64,000 bases of DNA from Firmicutes bacterium UBA5559 (GTDB lineage: Bacteria > Bacillota > Clostridia > Peptostreptococcales > Anaerovoracaceae): contig DIMT01000034.1 in assembly GCA_002425705.1 (NCBI GenBank), forward strand, positions 26,429-90,428, in the 5' to 3' direction. The notes under the pieces were generated by a model that saw only the letters and a program-made list of their open reading frames with translations, did no database searches and was not told where the DNA came from. The translations under genes and the position numbers were made by a program. Below are positions 35,302 through 43,507 of this stretch, in pieces (position 1 is the stretch's first letter; every line of letters begins with the position of its first letter).

Positions 35302-36600
35302 ATGAACGCAAAAATCAAGAAGCACCTGACCCTGGACGACAGGATTGACATCCAGATCTTACTGAAAGAAGGGAAAAATTTCATACAGATAGCCGATCAC
35401 ATTGGAAAAGACCGTTCCACAATCAGCCGGGAGATCAAAGCCCATCGATATCTCACGGAAACCACTGCGGGAAATGACTGCATCCATCGAATAGTATGCG
35501 ACAATCCAAAGACATGCAAACGCCGGGATGTCTGTTTTGGTAACCGGTCCTGTCGCATTCGATGCAAGTTATGCCGGATAGACTGCGACCGCTATGAGAA
35601 AGAATCCTGCATCCGGCATAACAAACCGCCCTATGTATGTTCCGCTTGTGAGACCAAGTCGAAATGCTGGCTCACCAAGATGGAATATGAGGCAAAGCGG
35701 GCTCATGGGGCCTATGAAACCTTGAGATCAGAGTCAAGACAGGGCATCTCGCTGGCGGAGGAAGATTTGGATTATCTGAACTCCGTGGTTTCTCAGCAGA
35801 TTAAGCAAGGGCAATCCATCCCGGTCATCTGGGAGAACTACAAGGACGAGATGCCGATATCCGGCAGAACCCTCTACAAATATGTAGAACAGGGTTTGCT
35901 GGATGCAAAGAACCTGGACCTCAGGAGAAGGGTACGGATGCCACAAAGAAAGAAAAGCGGCCCCGTTCTCCATATCGACAAGCAATGCCACATAGGAAGG
36001 ACCTTTGAAGACTACAGCAGTTATGTGGATGAAAATCCGGATGCGGCCGTCGTTCAGATGGATACGGTGGAAGGGAGAAAGGGTGGCAAGGTGCTCCTTA
36101 CCCTCTTGTTCACCAACTGCGATTTGCAGCTGATGTATCTGCGCGACCGTAATACGGCAGCTTCCGTAATCCAGGTGTTCGATTACTTCAGGGAAAGGCT
36201 GGGAAATGGGCTGTTTCAAGAACTTTTCCAGGTCATTCTGACGGACAGGGGATCCGAGTTCACTGACCCGGTAAGGATTGAAGCAGACCTTGGCACTGGC
36301 GAAATCCAGTGCAAGGTATTTTATTGCGACCCAAGGAACAGCAATCAGAAGTCCAACTGTGAGAAGAACCACGGTCTCATCCGCTATGTCCTGCCAAAAG
36401 GGAAGTCGATGGATAAGCTGACCCAGGAGGATGTAACAAAAATGATGAATCACATCAATTCCTATCCAAGAAAAAAATGGAACGGGCAGTCTCCAATAGA
36501 TCTCTTTACGAAGATCTACGGCCAACAAGCTTCGAACAAACTTGGCCTGGTGAAGATACCGCCCGAATCCATAATCCTAACACCGGCATTACTGAAGTAA
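35302..36600 (+). CDS. IS30-family transposase
   Basis: A 432-residue transposase. The N-terminal HTH (LTLDDRIDIQILLKEGKNFI, then GKDRSTISREIKAHR) is typical of IS30. A cysteine-rich segment follows (CKRRDVCFG, CKLCRIDCDRYEKESC), then a DDE catalytic domain: VVQMDTVEG, LTDRGSEFTD and the final Glu in SNCEKNHGLIRYVLPKG. GGAGGACC precedes the ATG. The frame is intact, so the element may be active. Confidence 0.94.
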   Translation: MNAKIKKHLTLDDRIDIQILLKEGKNFIQIADHIGKDRSTISREIKAHRYLTETTAGNDCIHRIVCDNPKTCKRRDVCFGNRSCRIRCKLCRIDCDRYEKESCIRHNKPPYVCSACETKSKCWLTKMEYEAKRAHGAYETLRSESRQGISLAEEDLDYLNSVVSQQIKQGQSIPVIWENYKDEMPISGRTLYKYVEQGLLDAKNLDLRRRVRMPQRKKSGPVLHIDKQCHIGRTFEDYSSYVDENPDAAVVQMDTVEGRKGGKVLLTLLFTNCDLQLMYLRDRNTAASVIQVFDYFRERLGNGLFQELFQVILTDRGSEFTDPVRIEADLGTGEIQCKVFYCDPRNSNQKSNCEKNHGLIRYVLPKGKSMDKLTQEDVTKMMNHINSYPRKKWNGQSPIDLFTKIYGQQASNKLGLVKIPPESIILTPALLK

Positions 36601-36882
36601 GTCGGTAATTTCAGCGAAGGCAGGACAACCAAATATCCATCAAAAACCGGGGTGCATCTAGGACTTCAAAATCGAAGGGAAATGCAGCCCGGCACTTAGC
36701 ATGCCGTCGCTAACATGATTGTATGCTTTTCCTGGGTAAAAATCAATGAAATTGCGGTATTTACAACTTCAATCCACCACCCGAATGGCAATAACAATTT
36801 CAAGGACATCCTTAGAATTCCGCCCATTCGCAATAACAACTTCATTTATATCAGGGGCGTGCATTTAGTTTGACAACTTGCC
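36601..36882. other. Non-coding tail of the IS element with repeats and dyads
   Basis: About 280 bp with no convincing gene lie between the transposase stop and the right end. They contain GCAATAACAA twice (36788-36797 and 36830-36839), the inverted pair CGAATGG (36782-36788) and CCATTCG (36824-36830), and a small AAGG-ACAT-CCTT hairpin (36802-36813). An internal stretch near 36648-36665 resembles the right terminus. This is longer than the usual short IS30 tail. Confidence 0.5.
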
Positions 36883-37331
36883 TTGGGGTGAAAATTGGTA
36901 TAAAAATATTTCTTGAATAGATTATAAATTGATTTTACTAGTTCTAAATGGAGAAAATCGGGGAGTAAGTTGAAATCCTTGATTATGAATCGAGGATTTT
37001 TCACTGAGATATCCATTTGAGGAAATTTGCATAATAAATGGAAGCCAAAAGGCGTGATTTTATACCAAAATAACCCCCAAAGTGGTCAGATTGTCTAATT
37101 CGGGTCCTTTCAAGTCCATTCGTAAAAGTCTGTTTCAATCTACACGAAATCATTCCCGTCCTTCGCTTCGCCGCTGAACATCTGCTCAAAGGCGCCGGTG
37201 AATTTTCGCTCCGTTTCAAAGATTCAAGTCCAGGGGAAGTTGAATGGGGAAGTTGAATGTTGTGAATCAACAAATTTGGTGTTACACTACAAATAAACAA
37301 TATCTGGCAGGAATCGCCAAGGAGAAAAGGG
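36883..37331. other. Gene-free stretch between IS and PAS-GGDEF gene
   Basis: No convincing gene. It holds the right copy of the IS target repeat (36883-36895), copy B of the 60-bp hairpin repeat (36974-37033) and a 13-bp tandem duplication GGGGAAGTTGAAT at 37233-37258. A minus-strand stretch near 37140-37205 translates into a protein-like segment (KFTGAFEQMFSGEAKDG) without start or context, perhaps a gene remnant. Confidence 0.5.
36974..37033 (+). repeat. Dispersed 60-bp hairpin repeat, copy B
   Basis: Ungapped match to 11540-11599 (about 75% identity). The palindrome part spans 36973-36999 with one wobble pair and is followed by Ts, so it could also act as a terminator. Here it lies in an intergenic area right of the IS element, about 300 bp before a diguanylate cyclase gene. 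Confidence 0.6.
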
Positions 37332-38225
37332 ATGAATCTGAAACTATACCGAAATATGCTGGACTCCCTGAATGAGGGGATCTATTTTGTGGACGAGGAC
37401 CGAAAAATTACCTTCTGGAACAAGGGTGCGGAATTGATTACCGGATTTCCCGCGGACGAAGTGGTTGGGACATTTTGTTATGATAATTTCCTCAATCATG
37501 TAGATGCAGAAGGAAACCGGCTCTGTAAGGACGGATGTCCTCTGCAGGCCACTCTCTTGGATCAGCAGGAGCGGAGCGACTTTGTTTATCTGCACCACAA
37601 GAAGGGCCATCGGGTGGGAGTACAAGTGAAAACTATGCCCCTGTACGATGAAGAGAAGGGATTTGTCGGCGCTATCGAGCTGTTTGTTCCGGAAAGCCGG
37701 ACCTTCAGCAGTGAGTGGACCAACGATGAACTGAAAACCATCGCCTTTACGGATGCCCTTTGTGAGATCCCTAACCGCCGCTATGGGGAACTGCAACTTA
37801 AAAAAGTAAGGCTGGAAATGGAAGAGGGGGAAGCACCCTACTCCCTGGCAATCGTTGATATCGATCACTTTAAACTGGTCAACGACACCTATGGCCACGA
37901 CATCGGAGATGAGATTTTAAGAATGATAGCCAAAACCATGACCGGGTCAATCCGTTCGACGGATACGGCTGTGCGCTGGGGAGGAGAAGAATTCCTGCTG
38001 GTCCTTCCTGGATTAGATGAAGAGCACCTCTATCCAGTGCTGGAAAAACTCCGGATGCTGATAGAAAATAGCCGCTATCGAAACGGCGAACTGGAGGCCG
38101 GAGTCACCGTCTCCATTGGAGGCGCTACTGCCAGTCCGGAGATCAGCAATGAGGAGTTATTTAAAATAGCCGACACCAATCTATACCGGGCCAAGAACGG
38201 AGGCCGGAATCAGGTGGTGGTTTAA
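37332..38225 (+). CDS. PAS-GGDEF diguanylate cyclase
   Basis: A 297-residue cytoplasmic protein. A PAS domain (about 1-125: LNEGIYFVDEDRKITFWNKG) is followed by a GGDEF domain (DALCEIPNRRYGELQ, VDIDHFKLVNDTYGHDIGDE) with the active-site loop RWGGEEFLLVLPG. GGEEF is a functional variant. It should make cyclic di-GMP in response to a ligand or redox cue sensed by the PAS. AAGGAGAAAAGGG precedes the ATG. No obvious partner nearby. Confidence 0.92.
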   Translation: MNLKLYRNMLDSLNEGIYFVDEDRKITFWNKGAELITGFPADEVVGTFCYDNFLNHVDAEGNRLCKDGCPLQATLLDQQERSDFVYLHHKKGHRVGVQVKTMPLYDEEKGFVGAIELFVPESRTFSSEWTNDELKTIAFTDALCEIPNRRYGELQLKKVRLEMEEGEAPYSLAIVDIDHFKLVNDTYGHDIGDEILRMIAKTMTGSIRSTDTAVRWGGEEFLLVLPGLDEEHLYPVLEKLRMLIENSRYRNGELEAGVTVSIGGATASPEISNEELFKIADTNLYRAKNGGRNQVVV

Positions 38226-38230
38226 AGATA

Positions 38231-38325
38231 ATTCGATATAACGAAATAAATATAAATATTAGAAAAATGTTTCGATATGTAAAAATAAAATGCAGTTATT
38301 ATGAAATATTTCGATATACCGAAAT
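38231..38325. promoter_or_regulatory. Repeated TTCG-N6-CGAA palindromes
   Basis: In the AT-rich 155-bp gap, ATTCGATATAACGAAAT (38231-38247) and ATTTCGATATACCGAAAT (38308-38325) are dyads of one type. A half-site TTTCGATAT lies between them near 38270. The second dyad lies about 55 bp before the ATPase gene, suggesting operators for it or for both neighbours. Confidence 0.6.
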
Positions 38326-38380
38326 AAAAATTGAAGTGTGTTGAGAGATTTGGTAAAATGGTTAAAAGGAGCGGGGTACA

Positions 38381-39583
38381 ATGATAAAAAGAGAGCAGTA
38401 CTTAACTAAAATCAGACCATTTTATAATTCGGATCTCGTAAAGGTCTTGATTGGCATGAGGCGTTCAGGAAAATCGGTTTTATTAAAGCAGATTATATCC
38501 GAATTAAAAGAGCAAGGAGTGGAAGAGTCCCATATTATTTATCTGAATTTTGAAGACCTGGATTATTCCTTCATTCGAAATGAGATGGACCTCCACCGAT
38601 ATATTAAGGACAAAACCTCGGACCAAGATAAATACTATTTATTCTTTGATGAAATCCAGAACGTCATGAATTTTGAAAAGGCGGTCAACTCTTTCCGATC
38701 TTCGTTAAATTGCAGCATATTCATAACCGGATCCAATGGCAAGCTTCTTTCTGGCGAACTGGCCACCCATTTATCCGGGAGATATGTGAGCTTTCGAATC
38801 ATGCCCTTCAGTTTTGCAGAGACCTGCAAAGTTCGTGGACTTTCTAAGTCTGAAATACAGGAATCCCATTTTATGGATTATTTGGATTATGGAGGGATGC
38901 CCCAGCGCTTTCTGATGCAAACAGAAGAGGAGACCAGAGTTTATCTGAGAGATCTTTATAACTCCATTGTTCTTCGTGACATAATGCAACGAAGTAATGT
39001 CCGCGATCTGGATGCACTGAACCGGATCATGGAGTATTTGGTTCTAAACGTTTCTCAGTTGTTTTCGGCTAAATCCATATCCGATTTCTTTAAAAGCGGA
39101 GGCAGGAGCATCTCCACAGAAACTATTTACCAGTATCTTGATCTAATCCTATCATCAATGGTATTGAATAGGGCGACCAGATATGATATCCAGGGAAAGC
39201 GAATACTTACCCGATCGGATAAGTATTATTTGACCGACCTGGGATTTTCGAAAATTATGCGTTCTGGTTTTAAGGATGACTTGGGGCCTCGCATTGAAAA
39301 CATCGTCTATAATGAGCTGATCAACCGGGGATACGATGTGTATGTAGGAAAAACACAAACAGGAGAAATCGATTTCATTACAATGGAAGGTGATCAAAGA
39401 GCCTATTATCAGGTAACCTATCTTTTGGCTGATGAAAGCTTTGCGGATAGAGAATTCGGTGCCTTCCATACTATTGCCGATCATTATCCTAAGATGGTGT
39501 TGTCCATGGATAAATATGATTTTTCAAGGGGAGGAATTGCCCATAGAAACATCATGGATTTTTTGCTGGAGGATTATCAATGA
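38381..39583 (+). CDS. AAA ATPase with C-terminal DUF4143 domain
   Basis: A 400-residue protein. It has an N-terminal P-loop ATPase (VLIGMRRSGKSVLLKQII), Walker B YLFFDEIQN and sensor FITGSNGKLL, followed from about residue 200 by a DUF4143 region with a nuclease-like GEIDFITMEGDQRAYYQV (PD-(D/E)XK pattern). This family is common in accessory DNA of bacteria and archaea, with unknown role. Composition is AT-richer than the flanking genes. AAAAGGAGCGG precedes the ATG, and palindromic sites lie upstream. Confidence 0.9.
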   Translation: MIKREQYLTKIRPFYNSDLVKVLIGMRRSGKSVLLKQIISELKEQGVEESHIIYLNFEDLDYSFIRNEMDLHRYIKDKTSDQDKYYLFFDEIQNVMNFEKAVNSFRSSLNCSIFITGSNGKLLSGELATHLSGRYVSFRIMPFSFAETCKVRGLSKSEIQESHFMDYLDYGGMPQRFLMQTEEETRVYLRDLYNSIVLRDIMQRSNVRDLDALNRIMEYLVLNVSQLFSAKSISDFFKSGGRSISTETIYQYLDLILSSMVLNRATRYDIQGKRILTRSDKYYLTDLGFSKIMRSGFKDDLGPRIENIVYNELINRGYDVYVGKTQTGEIDFITMEGDQRAYYQVTYLLADESFADREFGAFHTIADHYPKMVLSMDKYDFSRGGIAHRNIMDFLLEDYQ

Positions 39584-39838
39584 AGCCAGGCAAAAAACAG
39601 CCCGACCGGTCAAACTCATACTCTTTGTGCCGGTAATGATCCTGATGGGAGGGATTTGCCTCAATTTGGCCTGGAATCGGATAAAGCCATCACCGAAGAC
39701 ATCATCAGGGATACCTGATCGGCAAGCCGATGGACCTGGAATCTGACTTGGATTTGCTGGAAAAAGAGAGGCTAAGGAGAAATTGAGGAGATGAACCGAA
39801 ACGGCGGTCAGGCATTGGCTTAAATAGGAGGTCAACCT
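39584..39838 (+). pseudogene. Possible decayed small membrane-protein gene
   Basis: No intact gene, but protein-like segments occur in successive frames: a hydrophobic stretch (VPVMILMGGICLNLAW), then ESDKAITEDIIRDT, then IGKPMDLESDLDLLEKERLR ending at a TGA at 39784-39786. Together they suggest a small gene with at least two frameshifts. The 3' end is followed by the RBS of the next gene. Confidence 0.3.
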
Positions 39839-40453
39839 TTGGAATTCAACGAAAAACTCCAGCTGCTCAGAAAGCAGCAGGAAATGACTCAGGAACAGCT
39901 GGCAGAAAAGCTCTTTGTCAGCCGTACCGCTGTGTCCAAGTGGGAGAGCGGGAAGGGGTATCCCAACATCGATTCCCTCCGAAATCTGGCGGAGGTTTTT
40001 TCTGTTTCCATCGATGAGCTGTTATCCGGTGAGGAACTGATGGAAGCCGCAGAATCGGAAAAACGGCAGACTCTGCGAGGAATGCAGGGTTTATTGTTCG
40101 GGATCCTGGATCTTCTGGCCGCCGGATTCTTTTTTGTTCCGCTCCTTTCCCAGAAGGAAGGCAACTACTACGCAACAGTTACCCTGACCCAGTTTCAGGA
40201 CACGTCACCGGTCCTTCTGGCTATTACCTACGGTTTTCTGATCCTGATGGTGGTGGTTGGGATCTTGGAGTTGGTTCTTCTCCGGAGGGGAGTAGGACAA
40301 TGGTGGAAGGGAGTCAGCAGCTTCTCCCTTGGGTGGAACGCTCTGGCGGTCCTGTTCTTCATCTCCACCCGGCAGCTTTATGTATCTGCGTTTCTTTTCC
40401 TTTTCATCATGGTCAAAGTTGTTTTATTGATTAAAGGAAACCAAACAAAATAA
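39839..40453 (+). CDS. XRE-type HTH regulator with membrane C-terminus
   Basis: A 204-residue protein starting at TTG 39839, 7 bases after AGGAGGT. The N-terminal Cro/C1-type HTH (LRKQQEMTQEQLAEKLFVSR, then WESGKGYPNIDSLRNLAEVF) is followed by three membrane helices (about 85-200). Such membrane-tethered XRE proteins often sit beside ABC exporters, as here with the exporter at 40641, although a terminator separates them. Confidence 0.9.
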   Translation: MEFNEKLQLLRKQQEMTQEQLAEKLFVSRTAVSKWESGKGYPNIDSLRNLAEVFSVSIDELLSGEELMEAAESEKRQTLRGMQGLLFGILDLLAAGFFFVPLLSQKEGNYYATVTLTQFQDTSPVLLAITYGFLILMVVVGILELVLLRRGVGQWWKGVSSFSLGWNALAVLFFISTRQLYVSAFLFLFIMVKVVLLIKGNQTK

Positions 40454-40487
40454 TCCCGGGAAAAGCCCTGAAAGAATGGAAATTCAG

Positions 40488-40512
40488 CCTCCGATACGAA
40501 AAGTGTCGGAGG
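40488..40512 (+). terminator. Intrinsic terminator
   Basis: A 10-bp stem CCTCCGATAC / GTGTCGGAGG (one wobble pair) with loop GAAAA, followed by six Ts, lies 35 bp after the XRE regulator gene. Confidence 0.88.
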
Positions 40513-40640
40513 TTTTTTCGTGATGTGACGAAGGGTTTCTTGCCCATTCCAGCCATGAACGGGATAATGAAGCCGGGGATTTTGGAAGAGGATTCTCAAG
40601 ATTCCCAGCAATCATTTGAAAACAGAAAGGAATCAAGAAC

Positions 40641-41366
40641 ATGACACACATCATTGAAACCCGTGGGCTGACCAAGGAATACGGCGGCGTCCGGGTAGCA
40701 GAAAGCATCGACCTCCACTTGCCGGAGGGAAAAATTTACGGTCTTCTGGGCCGAAACGGAGCAGGAAAGACGACTCTGATGAAAATGATCCTCCGCCTGG
40801 TCCATCCGAACAGTGGAACCATTGAACTCTTTGGCCAGGATCACCGGGAGGAACCTGGAGCCCTTCACCGGATCGGATCCATGATTGAGACTCCCGGATT
40901 CTACGGGAATCTGACCGCCTGGGAAAACCTCACACTTATTGGAAAGCTTCGGGGAATCCACAAAAAAGAGCCCCTGAAAGAGGCTCTGGAATTAGTTGGT
41001 CTTCAGGATCAGACCCGTAAGCCCTTTTCCGATTATTCACTGGGGATGAAGCAGCGGCTTGGCATTGCGGCAGCGATCCTTCATCAGCCGGAGTTGCTGA
41101 TTCTGGACGAACCTACCAACGGTCTGGACCCCATCGGCATCAAAGAAGTTCGGATTTTTCTAAAGGAGCTGGTCCGGACCAGGGGAACCACCATTCTCAT
41201 CTCCAGCCATATCATCAGTGAGATGGAGCAGCTGGTGGATGTGGTGGGCATCCTCCATCAAGGGCGATTGCTGGAAGAGATGGATCTGAAAGACCATCTG
41301 AATCGCGGAGGAGAACCGCTGGAACCCTATTTTCTCCGGAAGATCGGAGGTGGGGGCATTGCGTAA
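40641..41366 (+). CDS. ABC transporter ATP-binding protein
   Basis: A 241-residue ATPase subunit: Walker A GRNGAGKTTL, signature YSLGMKQRLGIA, Walker B LLILDEPTNGLD, switch ISSHII. The sequence is of the bacitracin/lantibiotic-immunity exporter type (BcrA-like). AAAGGAATC precedes the ATG. Its 3' end overlaps the permease gene, so the two form one transporter; the substrate is unknown. Confidence 0.92.
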   Translation: MTHIIETRGLTKEYGGVRVAESIDLHLPEGKIYGLLGRNGAGKTTLMKMILRLVHPNSGTIELFGQDHREEPGALHRIGSMIETPGFYGNLTAWENLTLIGKLRGIHKKEPLKEALELVGLQDQTRKPFSDYSLGMKQRLGIAAAILHQPELLILDEPTNGLDPIGIKEVRIFLKELVRTRGTTILISSHIISEMEQLVDVVGILHQGRLLEEMDLKDHLNRGGEPLEPYFLRKIGGGGIA

Positions 41367-42108
41367 TCTCATTACCTGCGAAGGACTAAAGCTGAAGCGC
41401 TCGAGAATTCTGCTGCTCAGCATCATCGGGGTATTTTCGACTCCCTGCCTGATGCTGGCAGAAGCCCTGTACACCCATTTCCAAGAGCCGGATCGGATAT
41501 TCACATTAGGCGATATATACGACAGCAGCCTGCTTTACGTGATGATTCTCACCAACCTGATGATCTATGTTACCATCACCGCCTATCTGTTCAGCCGGGA
41601 ATACGGAGAAGGGACCCTGAAAACCATCCTGCCCATACCGGTGAGACGGGAAGGGCTGCTGACGGCTAAATTCTCCATTCTCCTGATTTGGGTCCTGCTG
41701 CTGACCCTGGTAACCTGGGGAGGGGTACTGGTCCTTTGTAGCATCTATCACCATTTTTTCAATCTGGAAGGGTACTCCCTCCTGGTGGCTGGGGAGTGGC
41801 TCATTCGGTTCCTTGCCGGCAACCTGCTGGTTTTCCTGACCCTGCCCGTCTTCGCCTATATCGGAATAAAGGTTAAAGGCTTTGTGGCTCCGGTCATGGC
41901 CTCCTCGGTAATCGTTATGGGGGGAGCGGCCTTATCCAACCAGGACCTGGGGGCCCTCTATCCCTGGACGGGAGCCTTTTTCCTGACCAGCGGAAAACTG
42001 AGTGAAACCGGCTATTCCCCGGCAGCCACCCTCGGAGTGATCCTGCTGGTCTTCCTCGGGGGAACCCTGCTGACCTTCCAGCATTTTAAAAGGGAAGACA
42101 TCCGCTGA
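41359..42108 (+). CDS. ABC-2 type permease
   Basis: A 249-residue membrane protein with six helices. The start is taken as TTG at 41359 (MRNLITCEGLKLKRSRI), 7 bases after GGAGGTG; a GTG at 41350 would lie on that site itself. It overlaps the ATPase gene by 8 bp. The motif SREYGEGTLKTILPIPV is typical of ABC-2 permeases of the BcrB type. Partner of the preceding ATPase in export of a peptide or drug. Confidence 0.88.
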   Translation: MRNLITCEGLKLKRSRILLLSIIGVFSTPCLMLAEALYTHFQEPDRIFTLGDIYDSSLLYVMILTNLMIYVTITAYLFSREYGEGTLKTILPIPVRREGLLTAKFSILLIWVLLLTLVTWGGVLVLCSIYHHFFNLEGYSLLVAGEWLIRFLAGNLLVFLTLPVFAYIGIKVKGFVAPVMASSVIVMGGAALSNQDLGALYPWTGAFFLTSGKLSETGYSPAATLGVILLVFLGGTLLTFQHFKREDIR

Positions 42109-42162
42109 AAACGGGTTCCGCTTTGAGGTGCAAGACCGAAAAAAGAAGCCAAAATCGCAATG

Positions 42163-42201
42163 AAATCACCATGCTATTCAATGATAATGGCATGGTGATT
42201 T
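42163..42201 (+). terminator. Intrinsic terminator
   Basis: A 12-bp perfect stem AAATCACCATGC / GCATGGTGATTT followed by further Ts lies 55 bp after the permease gene. It lies between the exporter and the converging toxin-antitoxin genes. Confidence 0.85.
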
Positions 42202-42227
42202 TTTCAGTTCAGTGATAGTAGTTTGTT

Positions 42228-43181
42228 TTATACCTCTAAGATACTGCCTCTTTCTTCTAAAAGCTCGACAAATCGCTCTTTTAAGTCTTTCGGCAACAAA
42301 GATTCGTTGCACATGGAAATAAATGTCGGCTTCATAAAAACAAGCTTTTTAATCATCTTTTCAGCAGAATTTCTCGAAATTTCGCATTTGTCTGCAAATA
42401 TTTGGAAATCTTTCTTTCGTATATTCGTTTTCTTCCCGTTCATTGTAAGAGCAAATTGTTCTTTGTCTTCAGGCATTATGACGTTTACGGGCAGCAAATC
42501 ATATGCAGGGGATAGAACATATTGCCCACTTCCTTCCGCCGTTTCGATCAAAGAAAAATTTTTCAGATGCATATCAGAGTTGCCCACAAGGAATGAAAAT
42601 ACCAATCTTATAAAAAGCTCCGTCATATCAAGCATTGTTCTTGAAGAATACTTCCGGATGATTTTACTGCATCGCTCATAAGACCCCTTGTACTTATCTT
42701 GTGTCAAGCGCAAATCAAGCTGGCAGAAATCCTCCATGGCAAGCATCCCGACCTCATTTTTTTCAAAAGCCCTGTCCACACGCTTTGTAATATAGGCATG
42801 GCTTCCGTTTCCTAAAATAAGAGCATGTGGGACGGTGGATATCCCGGCAGCATCCGCCATACACATTACTAGGTGCTCGGCCTCCGGAAGCGAAGGAAAA
42901 TCCTTAACCTGAGGTTTCAGAATATAACCCGTCGGTAAATTTAAAAGTGTGAGGCGGGGCTCTTTGTCTTCGAAAATAAGGTGCAGGGATAATTTTTTTT
43001 GTACACCGGGTATCGTGTATCCTTTATTTGTGCTTTCTACCACAAGGAGCTCTATGGTATTCTCATCAATCTCTACATTAGGTAAAACCGATGTTCCGAA
43101 AAAGCGCTTGATGCATCTTTTATGCCAGCCGATTTGCTCATCTTCCAAACGAAGAGATTTTCCGCAGCATAAACAATTCAT
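42228..43181 (-). CDS. hipT: HipT-like kinase toxin (HipA core, split form)
   Basis: A 317-residue protein containing the HipA kinase core without its N-terminal subdomain. Seen are IPGVQKKLSLHL (nucleotide loop), LKPQVKDFPSLPEAEHLVM, the catalytic GNSDMHLKNFSL (Asp203), and the metal-binding SPAYDLLP (Asp228). A Zn-like N-terminus (CLCCGKSL, then GWHKRC) precedes it. Family knowledge: HipA/HipT phosphorylate aminoacyl-tRNA synthetases and block growth. Its start overlaps the HipS-like gene by 4 bp. The order B-S-T and the split are those of HipBST systems. Confidence 0.88.
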   Translation of the reverse strand: MNCLCCGKSLRLEDEQIGWHKRCIKRFFGTSVLPNVEIDENTIELLVVESTNKGYTIPGVQKKLSLHLIFEDKEPRLTLLNLPTGYILKPQVKDFPSLPEAEHLVMCMADAAGISTVPHALILGNGSHAYITKRVDRAFEKNEVGMLAMEDFCQLDLRLTQDKYKGSYERCSKIIRKYSSRTMLDMTELFIRLVFSFLVGNSDMHLKNFSLIETAEGSGQYVLSPAYDLLPVNVIMPEDKEQFALTMNGKKTNIRKKDFQIFADKCEISRNSAEKMIKKLVFMKPTFISMCNESLLPKDLKERFVELLEERGSILEV

Positions 43182-43507
43182 AGTTGTTCCTCCTTAATAC
43201 TGACATTGCCAATACTATCCTTGCAGGCAACAAGTAATATTCCGAAACGATCCTTGGGATCAATTTTCCAGTTTCGGCTAACGGCATCAAGCAGCCATCC
43301 TTCCGGGATTATTCCGTCAAAGAAAGGGAATAAAGTTTTGGAAGTATATGTTTGTTCTGTGAGCGGCAAGGTCAGTGAAACTGCACCTGAATCATCTCTG
43401 GAAAGATAGTCGGATGTATACGAAAAGGAATAACCTTCATCGGTTTCAGAAAGAACACCCGCAAAGATATTCCGTACATACACATAGGCTTTTCTAAAGG
43501 TATCCAT
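43178..43507 (-). CDS. hipS: HipS-like protein (HipA N-terminal subdomain)
   Basis: A 109-residue protein equal to the N-terminal subdomain found at the front of full-length HipA (VYVRNIFAGVLSETDEGYSF, then SLTLPLTEQTYTSKTLFPFF, then GIIPEGWLLDAVSRNW). In HipBST systems this separate subunit is the antitoxin that blocks the kinase, so it may be the true neutraliser here. It overlaps both neighbours by 1-4 bp, so the three genes are translated together. Confidence 0.87.
   Translation of the reverse strand: MDTFRKAYVYVRNIFAGVLSETDEGYSFSYTSDYLSRDDSGAVSLTLPLTEQTYTSKTLFPFFDGIIPEGWLLDAVSRNWKIDPKDRFGILLVACKDSIGNVSIKEEQL

Larger units (their letters stand above)
35143..36882 (+). mobile_element. IS30-family insertion sequence, about 1740 bp
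   Basis: The element has one transposase gene and imperfect terminal inverted repeats: 35143-35164 against the reverse complement of 36861-36882, 16 of 22 identical by my alignment, both with CAAGTTG and TAAATGC cores. It is flanked by a 13-bp direct repeat TTGGGGTGAAAAT (35130-35142 and 36883-36895), the apparent target duplication. The target lies on one arm of a natural stem-loop (CACCCC-CTTT-GGGGTG, 35122-35137). The boundaries are inferred from these repeats. Confidence 0.72.

Noticed and set aside
35734..36528. 264-codon minus-strand frame opposite the transposase
   Set aside because: Shadow of the IS30 DDE domain; no RBS and no recognisable protein.
37233..37258. GGGGAAGTTGAAT repeats as a CRISPR or iteron start
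   Set aside because: Only two abutting 13-bp copies, no spacers, no cas or replication gene nearby.
37001..37300. 99-codon minus-strand frame right of the IS element
   Set aside because: Low-complexity translation without RBS or family match. Only a shorter stretch in another frame looks protein-like.
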